DNA of 5,715 bases from Treponema sp. GTDB lineage: Bacteria > Spirochaetota > Spirochaetia > Treponematales > Breznakiellaceae. Shown here one piece after another: positions 1 to 5,391 of the stretch. Below the pieces are notes generated by a model that did not search any database, was not told the DNA's origin, and saw only the letters and a program-made list of their open reading frames with translations. The DNA lies in the NCBI GenBank assembly GCA_031280065.1, contig JAITHH010000116.1, forward strand, positions 1 through 5,715, written 5' to 3'. Made by a program: the position numbers and the translations under genes. Every line of letters starts with the position of its first letter. Positions within the stretch are counted from its first letter, which is position 1.

Positions 1-512
1 AAGTCCGCTCCTTCCGCTATGAGGCCGAGGGGCGGCGTATCAGAAGCGTCCAAGAGGACGGGGAAGCGGGATGGGATTACGATTATGACAGCTTTGGAAA
101 TGTCTCCGGCGCCCGTATAGCCGATGCGGATTACTCCGCCCGCTCTATCCGGGAGGCCCGTCCCCGCTATTGGGAAGGGCCGCTTGCTCTGCCCGCGTTT
201 CCCCGTCCCCAAACTGCGGCGGATGCCGCCGGAGCGGAACCCTCTGCGCCGGAGGAAGCCGCTCTTGCCGGCGGGGACGATACTCCCCCTCCTCCGGTTC
301 TGCTGAGTCTCCAATGGGATGAGCGCGGACTCCTGACGGGCGTTCAGAAGGACGGCGGCGGCAGAGAAGGGGAATTCGCCGGGATCCGTTATGAATACCT
401 CCTGGATAGACAAGGCAACTGGACGGAACGGCGGGAGTTCTTCATGATCCGCCGGAATGACTTTCTGATCGCCCTGCCGGGGGAGACCCTGCGGCGGCGT
501 ATTGAATACTGA
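1..512 (+). CDS. C-terminal part of a YD-repeat-like protein (5' end outside window)
   Basis: An open frame enters from the left edge (first whole codon at base 3) and ends at TGA 510-512, giving 169 visible residues. No start codon is needed, because the gene begins upstream. Two stretches resemble the YD/Rhs-type repeat style: a WDYDYDSFGNVSG segment near visible residues 24-36, and RYEYLLDRQGNW near residues 128-139. Proteins with such Y-D-x-x-G-N words usually form beta-rich extracytoplasmic repeats. Between the two lies a Pro/Ala/Glu-rich, low-complexity linker (about residues 65-95), followed by a second beta-like segment with a SLQWDERGLLTGV word. No toxin or core domain is visible at the C-terminus. 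The next gene starts 11 bases downstream, so the two are probably co-transcribed. The role is unknown; the YD-like assignment rests on motif appearance only. Confidence 0.7.
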   Translation, partial: VRSFRYEAEGRRIRSVQEDGEAGWDYDYDSFGNVSGARIADADYSARSIREARPRYWEGPLALPAFPRPQTAADAAGAEPSAPEEAALAGGDDTPPPPVLLSLQWDERGLLTGVQKDGGGREGEFAGIRYEYLLDRQGNWTERREFFMIRRNDFLIALPGETLRRRIEY

Positions 513-523
513 GGCGGGAACAC

Positions 524-793
524 ATGGGCGCGTCAATTGATTGGCGGGATGTCAAATACCAGGAAACCTTTGAACAGGAAGTCCGGGGGCTCCAGCGCCG
601 GGGAGAAGCGGAACCCGGCTGCACGGCGGAGGATCTGGAAGGCGTACTGCTCCATTTGTATACGCTGGACGGGGCTGATTGGGGCGGACGGGGCGAGGTA
701 CAGGACATCACGATGGCCGCCACTATCGCGGCCTACGAGTATGTAATCGCCGAATGGAAGGCTGGCAGGCGGCTTGGGGCCGGACGGCCCTGA
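524..793 (+). CDS. small acidic hypothetical protein, 89 aa
   Basis: I do not recognise this family. The frame runs from ATG 524 to TGA 791-793 and is preceded by a purine-rich GAGGCGGGAA (511-520) that can serve as ribosome binding site. The protein looks soluble: there is no signal peptide and no hydrophobic span. It appears mostly helical, with likely helices at about residues 13-27, 35-48 and 60-80. Conspicuous features are paired tryptophans (W7, W53), a GRGE turn (residues 55-58) and an AATIAAYEYVIAEW helix near 65-78. Start and stop fit tightly between the YD-like gene (11-base gap) and ppiC (39-base gap). GC-rich third positions match the neighbours, which supports a real gene over the overlapping frames. 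Function cannot be inferred beyond co-transcription with folding and DNA repair genes. Confidence 0.72.
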   Translation: MGASIDWRDVKYQETFEQEVRGLQRRGEAEPGCTAEDLEGVLLHLYTLDGADWGGRGEVQDITMAATIAAYEYVIAEWKAGRRLGAGRP

Positions 794-817
794 ACCGTAT
801 TATCATGTATATACCGT

Positions 818-827
818 GAAGGAGGAA
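818..827 (+). promoter_or_regulatory. strong Shine-Dalgarno site for ppiC
   Basis: GAAGGAGGAA lies just ahead of ATG 833 at normal spacing. It is the best ribosome binding site in the upstream operon and fixes the ppiC start. The 39-base gap that contains it also has AT-rich words (TATTAT, TATATA). I see no matching -35 element, so an internal promoter is not claimed. Confidence 0.75.
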
Positions 828-832
828 TCGTT

Positions 833-1114
833 ATGGAATGGCGGGCAAGTCATATTTTGGTAAAGGATCGGGCGCTGGCGGAAGACCTGCTGCGGCGGGT
901 TAAGCAAGGCGCGCCGTTTGAGTCCCTGGCGCGGGAATTTTCTATCTGCCCCTCCAAATCATCGGGGGGCGATTTAGGCTGGTTTGGTCCCGGCACGATG
1001 GCAGCTCCCTTTGAGTCGGCAGTAAAACGGATTTCACCGGGTTCGGTGGACGGCGTTGTTCAGACGCAGTTCGGCTGCCACATCATCAAATGCACGGGCC
1101 GCAAAGATTCGTGA
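833..1114 (+). CDS. ppiC: parvulin-type peptidyl-prolyl cis-trans isomerase, PpiC
   Basis: This is a stand-alone parvulin that speeds cis-trans isomerisation of peptide bonds before proline and so assists protein folding. It has no signal peptide or membrane segment, so it should act in the cytoplasm. At 93 residues it is almost exactly the length of E. coli PpiC. The whole protein is one rotamase domain. Visible family hallmarks are SHILV (H7), the SICPS segment with the active-site cysteine C39, GGDLGWF at 45-51, M56 and F60 lining the proline pocket, and QTQFGCHIIK at 77-86 with the catalytic-site histidine H83. The start is fixed by a strong Shine-Dalgarno. The stop is 4 bases before the glycosylase start, implying translational coupling. 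Targets are unknown; the link to DNA repair genes may be only operon economy. Family assignment is confident. Confidence 0.95.
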   Translation: MEWRASHILVKDRALAEDLLRRVKQGAPFESLAREFSICPSKSSGGDLGWFGPGTMAAPFESAVKRISPGSVDGVVQTQFGCHIIKCTGRKDS

Positions 1115-1118
1115 ACCG

Positions 1119-1889
1119 ATGACTGCGGAAGCCAAACAAAACGTCGCCCGGCTGCTGGACACCGCCGGTGATTACCTCCGGGACGGCTACCGGATCGACC
1201 GGGAAGCGCGGGAATTTACTGATGATCCGCCTGCGGCCCAGCCTGAGCCGCTCCCTCCCGCCATGCCGGGGGATGATTTTTCATCCCTGCCCCTGGCCTA
1301 CCGGATGGAGGAGGCTGACGGGGAGGAGGAGCGCCTGGAATGTATCGCTGACGCTATCCGGGCGTGCCGTGCCTGCCCCCTTGGGCAAACCAGAATCAAG
1401 GCGGTTCCCGGCGAGGGGGCGGAAGCTCCCAAGGCGCTGATCATCGGCGAAGGGCCGGGGGCGGAAGAAGACGCATCGGGGCGGCCCTTTGTGGGGCCTG
1501 CGGGCCAGCTCCTGGATAAGATGCTGGCCTCCATCGGCCTTTCCCGCCAGGAGAACTGTTTTATCGCCAATGTGGTCAAATGCCGGCCTCCGGGCAACCG
1601 CGATCCCCAAAGCGGCGAGATTGCCGCCTGCGCGGGCTTCCTGGAACGGCAGATAGACCTCCTCAAACCCAAGGCGATTCTCTGTGTGGGGCGGGTCGCC
1701 GCCTGCGCGCTCCTGGAAACCGCAGACGGCATCGGGCGGCTCCGGGGGCGCTTCTTCGGCTTCCGGGGAATCCCCCTGCTGGCCACCTACCACCCCAGCG
1801 CCCTCCTCCGGGATGAAACCCTCAAGCGGCCCGTGTGGGAGGACCTCAAACGTTTCCGCCAAAAGCTCGCCGATCTTGAAGAGGACTGA
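1119..1889 (+). CDS. udg: family 4 uracil-DNA glycosylase with 4Fe-4S cluster
   Basis: The enzyme removes uracil, formed by cytosine deamination or dUTP misincorporation, and starts base excision repair. All family 4 landmarks are present in the 256-residue product. The four cluster cysteines are C83 and C86 (RACRACPLG), C155 (VVKCRPPGNRDP) and C171. Motif A is GEGPGAEED at 110-118, followed by SGRPFVGPAGQLL, and the uracil/DNA-contact motif HPSALLR is at 225-231. Residues 1-75 are an acidic, proline-containing N-terminal extension not needed by the core fold. An upstream in-frame ATG at 1056 would overlap ppiC by 59 bases. ATG 1119, 4 bases after the ppiC stop, is preferred and implies coupled translation, because its own Shine-Dalgarno is weak. 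The next gene, priA, begins 5 bases after the stop. Family is sure; the exact start is less so. Confidence 0.93.
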   Translation: MTAEAKQNVARLLDTAGDYLRDGYRIDREAREFTDDPPAAQPEPLPPAMPGDDFSSLPLAYRMEEADGEEERLECIADAIRACRACPLGQTRIKAVPGEGAEAPKALIIGEGPGAEEDASGRPFVGPAGQLLDKMLASIGLSRQENCFIANVVKCRPPGNRDPQSGEIAACAGFLERQIDLLKPKAILCVGRVAACALLETADGIGRLRGRFFGFRGIPLLATYHPSALLRDETLKRPVWEDLKRFRQKLADLEED

Positions 1890-1894
1890 TCCCT

Positions 1895-3934
1895 ATGGCG
1901 CCTTCCGCCCTGTCCGCCGGTTCCGGTGAGCAGGAATCCCCCGGTTACTTTGATGTGGTCTTCAACATTCCCCTGGATCAGGTCTTCAGCTACCGGGGAG
2001 ATGAGGCCGCCCGCGCCGCCCCGGGCAAGCGGGTCATGGCGCCTTTTGGGAGGCGGGAAAGCCTGGGCTACATTGTCGCCGTCCGCGCCGCGCCGCCGCC
2101 GGGGGTAGCAGCGGGGGCGGTCAAGGCGATTCGGCGTGTCGTGGATCAGGAGCCGGTTTTCGGCGATCAGGACATCGAGCTGGCCCGCTGGGTTGCCGGT
2201 TACTACCTCTGCGGCTTGGGAGAGGCCCTGGCCGCGATGATCCCCTCCGGACGCCGGGCCGGAGCGTCTTCGGTGATCCCCGACGACCCCGCAGGGATCG
2301 CGGCGGAGGCGCTGGAGCTTTCGGAGGAACAGCGGCGGGCGTTTGAAGCCCTCACTGCCCCGGAAACCGGCGGCCAGGGGGCCAAGCAAATCCCCTTCTA
2401 CCTCTACGGCCTTACCGGTTCGGGGAAGACCGAGGTGTTCCTCCGGGCGGCGGAGTATATGCTGCGCCGGGGTAAATCGGTGATCTACCTGGTGCCGGAA
2501 ATCTCCCTGACCCATCAGACCGCGGAGGCCGTGGGCAAGCGCTTCGGCCAGGAGGCCAGCACGATCCATTCGGGGATGAGTCCCAGCGCCCGGCTTGCCG
2601 AGTGGGTGCGGCTTCGGGGGACCCCTCCTGGCGAGGCCCGGATCGTGGTCGGCCCCCGGTCAGCGGTTTTTGCGCCGGTGCCGGACCTGGGGCTCATCAT
2701 CATTGACGAGGAGCAGGACGGCTCCTACAAATCGGGAAGCGCGCCCCGCTATCATGCCCGGCAGGTTGCCATGCGCCGCGCCGCCGTCAGCGGGGCCCGG
2801 CTCGTCATGGGGTCCGCCACGCCCTCGGTAGAAGCCTGGAAGCTGATAGGCGGGGGGGCGATCCGGCGGCTGGACCTTACCCGGCGGCTTGCCGGGGGCA
2901 GCCCCCCGGACATCCGCTGCGTCAGCCTGGAACGCGCCGAAGGCTGCCTCAGCCGGGAACTGCAAGAGGAAATCCGCAAGACCGCCGCCATGGGCCGCCA
3001 GACGATCCTCTTCCTCAACCGCCGGGGATTCGCCTATTTCTACCACTGTAAACAGTGCGGTTATGAACTCACCTGCCGCCGCTGCTCAGTGTCCCTGACC
3101 TACCACAAGGCCAAGGGCCGGGCGATCTGCCACTACTGCGGCTATTCGGAACTTCCCCCGAAAGTCTGCCCCCAGTGCGGCTCGGTGGAGGCGAATTTTT
3201 CCGGCTTCGGCACGGAACTGATCGAGGACGAGGTGCGGCGGACGTTCCCGGACCTGCGCGTCCGCCGGGCCGATACGGACAGCACGGCCCGGAAGGGGAG
3301 CCTGAAAGAAATTCTGGACATCTTCCGCATCGGGGCCATCGACATACTCTTGGGAACCCAGATGGTGGCCAAGGGGCTCAACTTTCCGGGGGTGCGGCTG
3401 GCCGGGGTGGTGCTGGCTGACACGGGGCTCCAGCTCCCGGACTTCCGGGCCGCGGAGCGGACCTTCTCCCTCATCGTGCAGGTAGCGGGCAGGGCGGGGC
3501 GCTACTTCCCCGACGGCAAGGTGATCGTCCAGACCCTGCGCCCCCGTGATCCGGTGATCCGCCGGGCCTGCGCCCTGGACGTGGAGGGCTTTTTCAGTGC
3601 GGAACTGTCCCAGCGCAAGGCCCTGAACTTCCCCCCCTACGCCCGGCTTATCCGCTTTACCTTCCGGGCAAAGGAGGCGGCGCGGGCGGACAAGGCGGCA
3701 TCGCGGCTGGCGGCGCTGGCGGGGCCCCTGCTCCCCCCGGGCGCGGAACTCCTGGGCCCGTCTGAATGTCCCCTCTCCCTTATCGCGGGCAACAGCCGGC
3801 GGCAGATCATCCTCCGCGCTCCGGCCATGGGGCCTCTGCACAGCGCGGCAAAGCTGATCCGGGACCGCTACGAGAAGGGCCGCGACAGCCGGGTCTACCT
3901 GGAGATAGATGTGGACCCGGTGGATTTATTGTAA
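1895..3934 (+). CDS. priA: primosomal protein N', replication restart helicase PriA
   Basis: PriA is a 3'-5' superfamily 2 helicase that recognises abandoned forks and reloads the replisome. The product has 679 residues. The 3'-end-binding domain begins at about residue 18 (FDVVFNIPLDQVFSY). Helicase lobe 1 starts near 142 (LSEEQRRAF) and has Walker A GLTGSGKT at 172-179, motif II DEEQ at 271-274 followed by SYK and RYHAR, and motif III GSATPS at 306-311. The zinc domain has eight cysteines (385, 388, 394, 397, 412, 415, 425, 428). Motif V is GTQMVAKGLNFPGV at 487-500 and motif VI QVAGRAGR at 529-536. A C-terminal domain with FPPY (579-582) ends in the typical DVDPVDLL. Shine-Dalgarno GAAGAGG (1878-1884) supports ATG 1895. 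Two oddities stand out. Only about 23 residues separate the DNA-binding and helicase domains, so the usual winged helix seems absent. Motif II has Gln where PriA normally has His. Confidence 0.97.
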   Translation: MAPSALSAGSGEQESPGYFDVVFNIPLDQVFSYRGDEAARAAPGKRVMAPFGRRESLGYIVAVRAAPPPGVAAGAVKAIRRVVDQEPVFGDQDIELARWVAGYYLCGLGEALAAMIPSGRRAGASSVIPDDPAGIAAEALELSEEQRRAFEALTAPETGGQGAKQIPFYLYGLTGSGKTEVFLRAAEYMLRRGKSVIYLVPEISLTHQTAEAVGKRFGQEASTIHSGMSPSARLAEWVRLRGTPPGEARIVVGPRSAVFAPVPDLGLIIIDEEQDGSYKSGSAPRYHARQVAMRRAAVSGARLVMGSATPSVEAWKLIGGGAIRRLDLTRRLAGGSPPDIRCVSLERAEGCLSRELQEEIRKTAAMGRQTILFLNRRGFAYFYHCKQCGYELTCRRCSVSLTYHKAKGRAICHYCGYSELPPKVCPQCGSVEANFSGFGTELIEDEVRRTFPDLRVRRADTDSTARKGSLKEILDIFRIGAIDILLGTQMVAKGLNFPGVRLAGVVLADTGLQLPDFRAAERTFSLIVQVAGRAGRYFPDGKVIVQTLRPRDPVIRRACALDVEGFFSAELSQRKALNFPPYARLIRFTFRAKEAARADKAASRLAALAGPLLPPGAELLGPSECPLSLIAGNSRRQIILRAPAMGPLHSAAKLIRDRYEKGRDSRVYLEIDVDPVDLL

Positions 3935-3941
3935 AGAATTT

Positions 3942-3964
3942 TTGGGGGGCCTTGGGCCCCCCAA
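3942..3964. terminator. 10-bp GC hairpin between convergent genes, possible terminator
   Basis: TTGGGGGGCC and GGCCCCCCAA form a perfect 10-bp stem around a 3-base loop (TTG), starting 7 bases after the priA stop. It lies between priA and the converging regulator gene. Neither strand has a proper run of T after the stem: the plus strand continues TCCCCCCG, and the minus strand AAAAATTC. Intrinsic termination is therefore likely but not canonical. The stem may also simply block 3' exonuclease or stop read-through from both sides. Confidence 0.55.
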
Positions 3965-4002
3965 TCCCCCCGTTCGCCAGGCGCGCTGTTTGTAATGGGC
4001 GC

Positions 4003-4353
4003 TCATATCGTCTTATCTTGTAATTCCAAGAGCAGATCAATATGACGCAGCACATATTCTTGAAAGTCCGGGCGTAATCTGTCAAAGAGAATGGCGATCC
4101 TGCGGCGGTTTTCCCCCTCCGGGTCGGCAAACATCTCCCCCTCGCCGGTTTTCAGCCAGCGTTCACGCACCCCAAAGTTAAAGCATATCAGGCTGATAAT
4201 CCGGTCATTGACCAGCCGCCGCCCTTTTTCCAGCTCGTAGATGTAGCTGCGGGAGACTCCCAGAACCCCAGCAAAGTCCGCCGGCGATTTTTTTAAGGCC
4301 TCGCGTATCCGGGCCAACCGGCTATTGACTGTTTCCCCAGGGCTTTCACTCAT
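4003..4353 (-). CDS. Cro/C1-type (XRE) helix-turn-helix transcriptional regulator
   Basis: The 116-residue product has a Cro/C1-type HTH at about residues 11-65: an ARIREALKKSPADFAGVLGV helix pair, recognition segment SRSYIYELEKGRR, then the closing helices. The WLKTGEGEMF word at 66-75 is typical of phage-repressor-like regulators in which the HTH is followed by a short tail. The C-terminal 40 residues form a likely amphipathic helix (RIAILFDRLRPDF...YVLRHIDLLLEL) that could support dimerisation. No peptidase or metal site is visible. The frame also has a GTG one codon earlier (4356). ATG 4353 is preferred because AAGGA (complement of 4361-4365) is 7 bases away. It is convergent with priA and divergent from the small gene at 4545, which it might regulate. 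A repeat element abuts its ribosome binding site. The target is unknown. Confidence 0.88.
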   Translation of the reverse strand: MSESPGETVNSRLARIREALKKSPADFAGVLGVSRSYIYELEKGRRLVNDRIISLICFNFGVRERWLKTGEGEMFADPEGENRRRIAILFDRLRPDFQEYVLRHIDLLLELQDKTI

Positions 4354-4360
4354 CACCGCT

Positions 4361-4365
4361 TCCTT
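4361..4365 (-). promoter_or_regulatory. Shine-Dalgarno of the HTH regulator, overlapping a target duplication
   Basis: The minus strand reads AAGGA here, 7 bases before ATG 4353. It decides for that ATG over the GTG one codon upstream. Its first two bases belong to the TTA that flanks the repeat element (4364-4366), so the element sits immediately next to the ribosome binding site without destroying it. Confidence 0.6.
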
Positions 4366-4366
4366 A

Positions 4367-4453
4367 GAGCCTGTTCAAAATCTGGAATTTTGGCGTTGCA
4401 AACGCCAAAATTCTACCTTGCAGGCTCCAAAAAATCCCGATTTGAACAGGCTC
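4367..4453. mobile_element. MITE-like 87-bp palindromic element with terminal inverted repeats
   Basis: The ends are inverted copies: GAGCCTGTTCAAAATC at the left (4367-4382) and GATTTGAACAGGCTC at the right (4439-4453), differing by a single extra A. TTA occurs directly outside both ends (4364-4366, 4454-4456), as expected for a 3-bp target duplication. Inside is a perfect 13-bp stem, GAATTTTGGCGTT/AACGCCAAAATTC, with a 3-base loop (4385-4413). A third CAGGCTC copy lies at 4421-4427. There is no open frame that could encode a transposase. The size, ends and duplication fit a miniature element mobilised in trans. The T-N-A target and GAG-starting ends recall parts of the IS5 family, but I have not matched it to a parent element. 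It separates the regulator gene from its upstream DNA. Confidence 0.7.
4385..4413. repeat. 13-bp perfect hairpin inside the MITE-like element
   Basis: The two 13-base arms pair fully around the loop GCA. RNA from either strand would fold into this stem inside the larger stem made by the element's ends. In the regulator's leader it could act as a stabilising or attenuating structure. There is no clear T-run after it on either strand. Confidence 0.7.
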
Positions 4454-4506
4454 TTATGCAGAATACCGTATGTCGCTTCTTTCTTCTACAATCCGCGCAT
4501 ATCTTC

Positions 4507-4535
4507 TTGACTGATTTTACATTATGTGTAATAAT
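4507..4535 (+). promoter_or_regulatory. candidate sigma70-type promoter for the small gene at 4545
   Basis: TTGACT (4507-4512) and AATAAT (4530-4535) are 17 bases apart, each one mismatch from the consensus TTGACA/TATAAT. Transcription would begin near 4542. That is downstream of the first possible ATG (4524) and only a few bases before ATG 4545. The region is AT-rich, so a chance match is possible. Confidence 0.4.
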
Positions 4536-4544
4536 AATTACTCA

Positions 4545-4733
4545 ATGAGCGACATGGTAATTCATCATACAAAAAGTGAACGGGAATGGCGTAAAGACAG
4601 GCTGGACGAGCGGCTTCGGCGGCTTCCAGCGGCCTATCTGCACGAAGTCCTCAGCGTCGAGGAAGCCCTGGTCTACGCTCAGACCGGGGAGCCTCCGGCG
4701 CGTAAACGAAAATCGTGGAAAGGAGAGAACTAA
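4545..4733 (+). CDS. small charged hypothetical protein, 62 aa (or 69 aa from ATG 4524)
   Basis: I do not recognise the family with confidence. The frame is open from ATG 4524, with further in-frame ATGs at 4545 and 4554, and stops at TAA 4731-4733. None has a visible Shine-Dalgarno. ATG 4545 is chosen because the best promoter would start transcripts just before it, which implies a leaderless or very short-leader message; this is weak evidence. The protein is soluble and rich in Arg, Lys and Glu, with a basic tail (ARKRKSWKGEN). A central RLRRLPAAYLHEVLSVEEAL stretch loosely recalls the 'LP..y..EVl.f' core of small antitoxin-like DUF2281-type proteins. No toxin-like partner follows, so that reading is only a suggestion. 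GC-rich coding inside (4600-4720) resembles the chromosome more than the AT-rich genes downstream. It is divergent from the HTH regulator. Confidence 0.55.
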   Translation: MSDMVIHHTKSEREWRKDRLDERLRRLPAAYLHEVLSVEEALVYAQTGEPPARKRKSWKGEN

Positions 4734-4821
4734 GCAGACGCTGGAGGCCGAAGGTACGCACCTGCCGCGGCAGAAGGTGAACGTAATATATGGATATGGA
4801 GTCTAATACAAGGGGGAAAAT

Positions 4822-4980
4822 ATGGGAGCGCAGATGATAGCCGTGTTTACCTGGATACTGCTTTGGATAATAATCATAATAGAAACGCTTATATGTCTTT
4901 TTGGAATATCATTAATTATATGGAGTGTATGTAATAGGATAAAAGATGAAAGGCAGGAAAAGGGAAAGAGCGCGGTGTGA
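4822..4980 (+). CDS. 52-aa small hydrophobic membrane protein
   Basis: This gene is short but well supported: AGGGGGA (4811-4817) precedes ATG 4822 at good spacing, and the frame runs to TGA 4978-4980. Residues 5-37 are almost all hydrophobic (including LLWIIIII and LICLFGISLIIW), broken only by E21 near the middle. It could be one long helix, or two short ones forming a hairpin. A charged tail follows (NRIKDERQEKGK), which by the positive-inside rule should face the cytoplasm. There is no signal-peptidase site. Use of ATA and TTA codons is heavy, unlike the operon upstream. Size and layout recall small regulatory membrane peptides, type I toxin-like peptides or holin-like proteins. Nothing in the sequence decides among these, and no antisense RNA promoter is evident. 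Confidence 0.6.
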   Translation: MGAQMIAVFTWILLWIIIIIETLICLFGISLIIWSVCNRIKDERQEKGKSAV

Positions 4981-5031
4981 AGCACGGAACGGACACAGCC
5001 TTCTATTCTGCGCGGGAAATATAAAAATTAC

Positions 5032-5061
5032 TTGACATAATTTCGGGAGTATGAATAAAAT
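5032..5061 (+). promoter_or_regulatory. sigma70-type promoter for the 102-aa membrane protein
   Basis: A perfect -35 TTGACA (5032-5037) is followed after 18 bases by TAAAAT (5056-5061), one mismatch from TATAAT. Transcripts would begin near 5068, leaving a leader of about 15 bases that holds AAAGGGCGG (5069-5077) as ribosome binding site before ATG 5083. It is the clearest promoter in the window. Confidence 0.65.
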
Positions 5062-5082
5062 CAGGCATAAAGGGCGGCCATA

Positions 5083-5391
5083 ATGTTAAATAACATCAGT
5101 ATTATACTGGTTTTAATCGTTTTAGGATTGTGCGGCTGGAATGTTGTATGGTTTTATATCTCAACATTAAAAGCATTTAAAAGATTTGACGGACTTGATA
5201 AAAATATTAAAGACAAATTATCAAAAATAGAATATTATATGGCATTAGTAAGAGATTTAACCGATGAAGAAATGGCGAAAATTGGAAAATTATCAGATGA
5301 AGAAATAAGTTATATAAATAGTAAGGTATTTAGAGAACAGATAGAGACCGTCATGGAAAAGATCGGAAGAAGCGCGGGGGGCGCGAATTAA
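5083..5391 (+). CDS. single-span membrane protein with charged cytoplasmic domain, 102 aa, unknown
   Basis: I do not recognise this family. The product begins with one transmembrane helix (about residues 5-27, ISIILVLIVLGLCGWNVVWF) and continues as a Lys/Glu-rich, helical, probably coiled-coil domain (28-97). Two near-copies of an LTDEE/LSDEE word lie at 59-63 and 70-74. With a short uncharged N-terminus and KAFKR right after the helix, the C-terminal domain should be cytoplasmic. C17 sits in LGLC, but the N-terminus lacks positive charge, so a lipoprotein signal is unlikely. It has its own promoter and ribosome binding site. The gene is strongly AT-biased, with many AAA, TTA and ATA codons, until its last 40 or so bases, which turn GC-rich. 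That suggests a separate origin from the upstream operon. The stop codon overlaps the start of a repeat. Confidence 0.72.
   Translation: MLNNISIILVLIVLGLCGWNVVWFYISTLKAFKRFDGLDKNIKDKLSKIEYYMALVRDLTDEEMAKIGKLSDEEISYINSKVFREQIETVMEKIGRSAGGAN

Noticed and set aside
1056..1118. Longer N-terminus for the glycosylase starting at ATG 1056
   Set aside because: It would overlap the conserved end of PpiC by 59 bases and add a Ser/Ala/Arg-rich shadow peptide. ATG 1119, directly after the ppiC stop, is more natural.
1281..1862. Long minus-strand frame of 193 aa over the glycosylase gene
   Set aside because: It is antisense to a gene with all family 4 motifs. Its product is Pro/Gly/Arg-rich with no recognisable domain, as expected for a shadow frame in GC-rich DNA.
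1787..2569. Minus-strand frame of 260 aa over the start of priA
   Set aside because: It is antisense to the conserved PriA N-terminal region; composition is typical of a mirror frame and there is no ribosome binding site logic.
3086..3841. Minus-strand frame of 251 aa over the PriA C-terminal half
   Set aside because: It opposes the zinc domain and motifs V-VI, which are certain; the product is low-complexity with no domain.
4325..4510. Plus-strand frame of 61 aa crossing the MITE-like element
   Set aside because: It is made largely of the palindromic repeat and overlaps the regulator start; no ribosome binding site and no coding-like composition.
4762..4773. Perfect 12-bp palindrome CTGCCGCGGCAG
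   Set aside because: It is short and GC-rich; such palindromes arise by chance, and it has no matching second site near a promoter.
4576..4806. Plus-strand 76-aa frame overlapping the small charged protein
   Set aside because: It is a +1 shadow of the 4545-4733 gene with no start signal; its composition changes abruptly after 4733.
4545..4980. Toxin-antitoxin pair made of the charged protein and the hydrophobic peptide
   Set aside because: The genes are 88 bases apart, belong to no recognised toxin or antitoxin family, and the DUF2281-like resemblance is too loose. Kept only as a possibility in the entries.
4803..4985. Minus-strand frame of 60 aa opposite the small membrane peptide
   Set aside because: The plus-strand frame has the better ribosome binding site and the membrane-protein layout; the hydrophobic look of the antisense is a by-product of the AT-rich helix codons.
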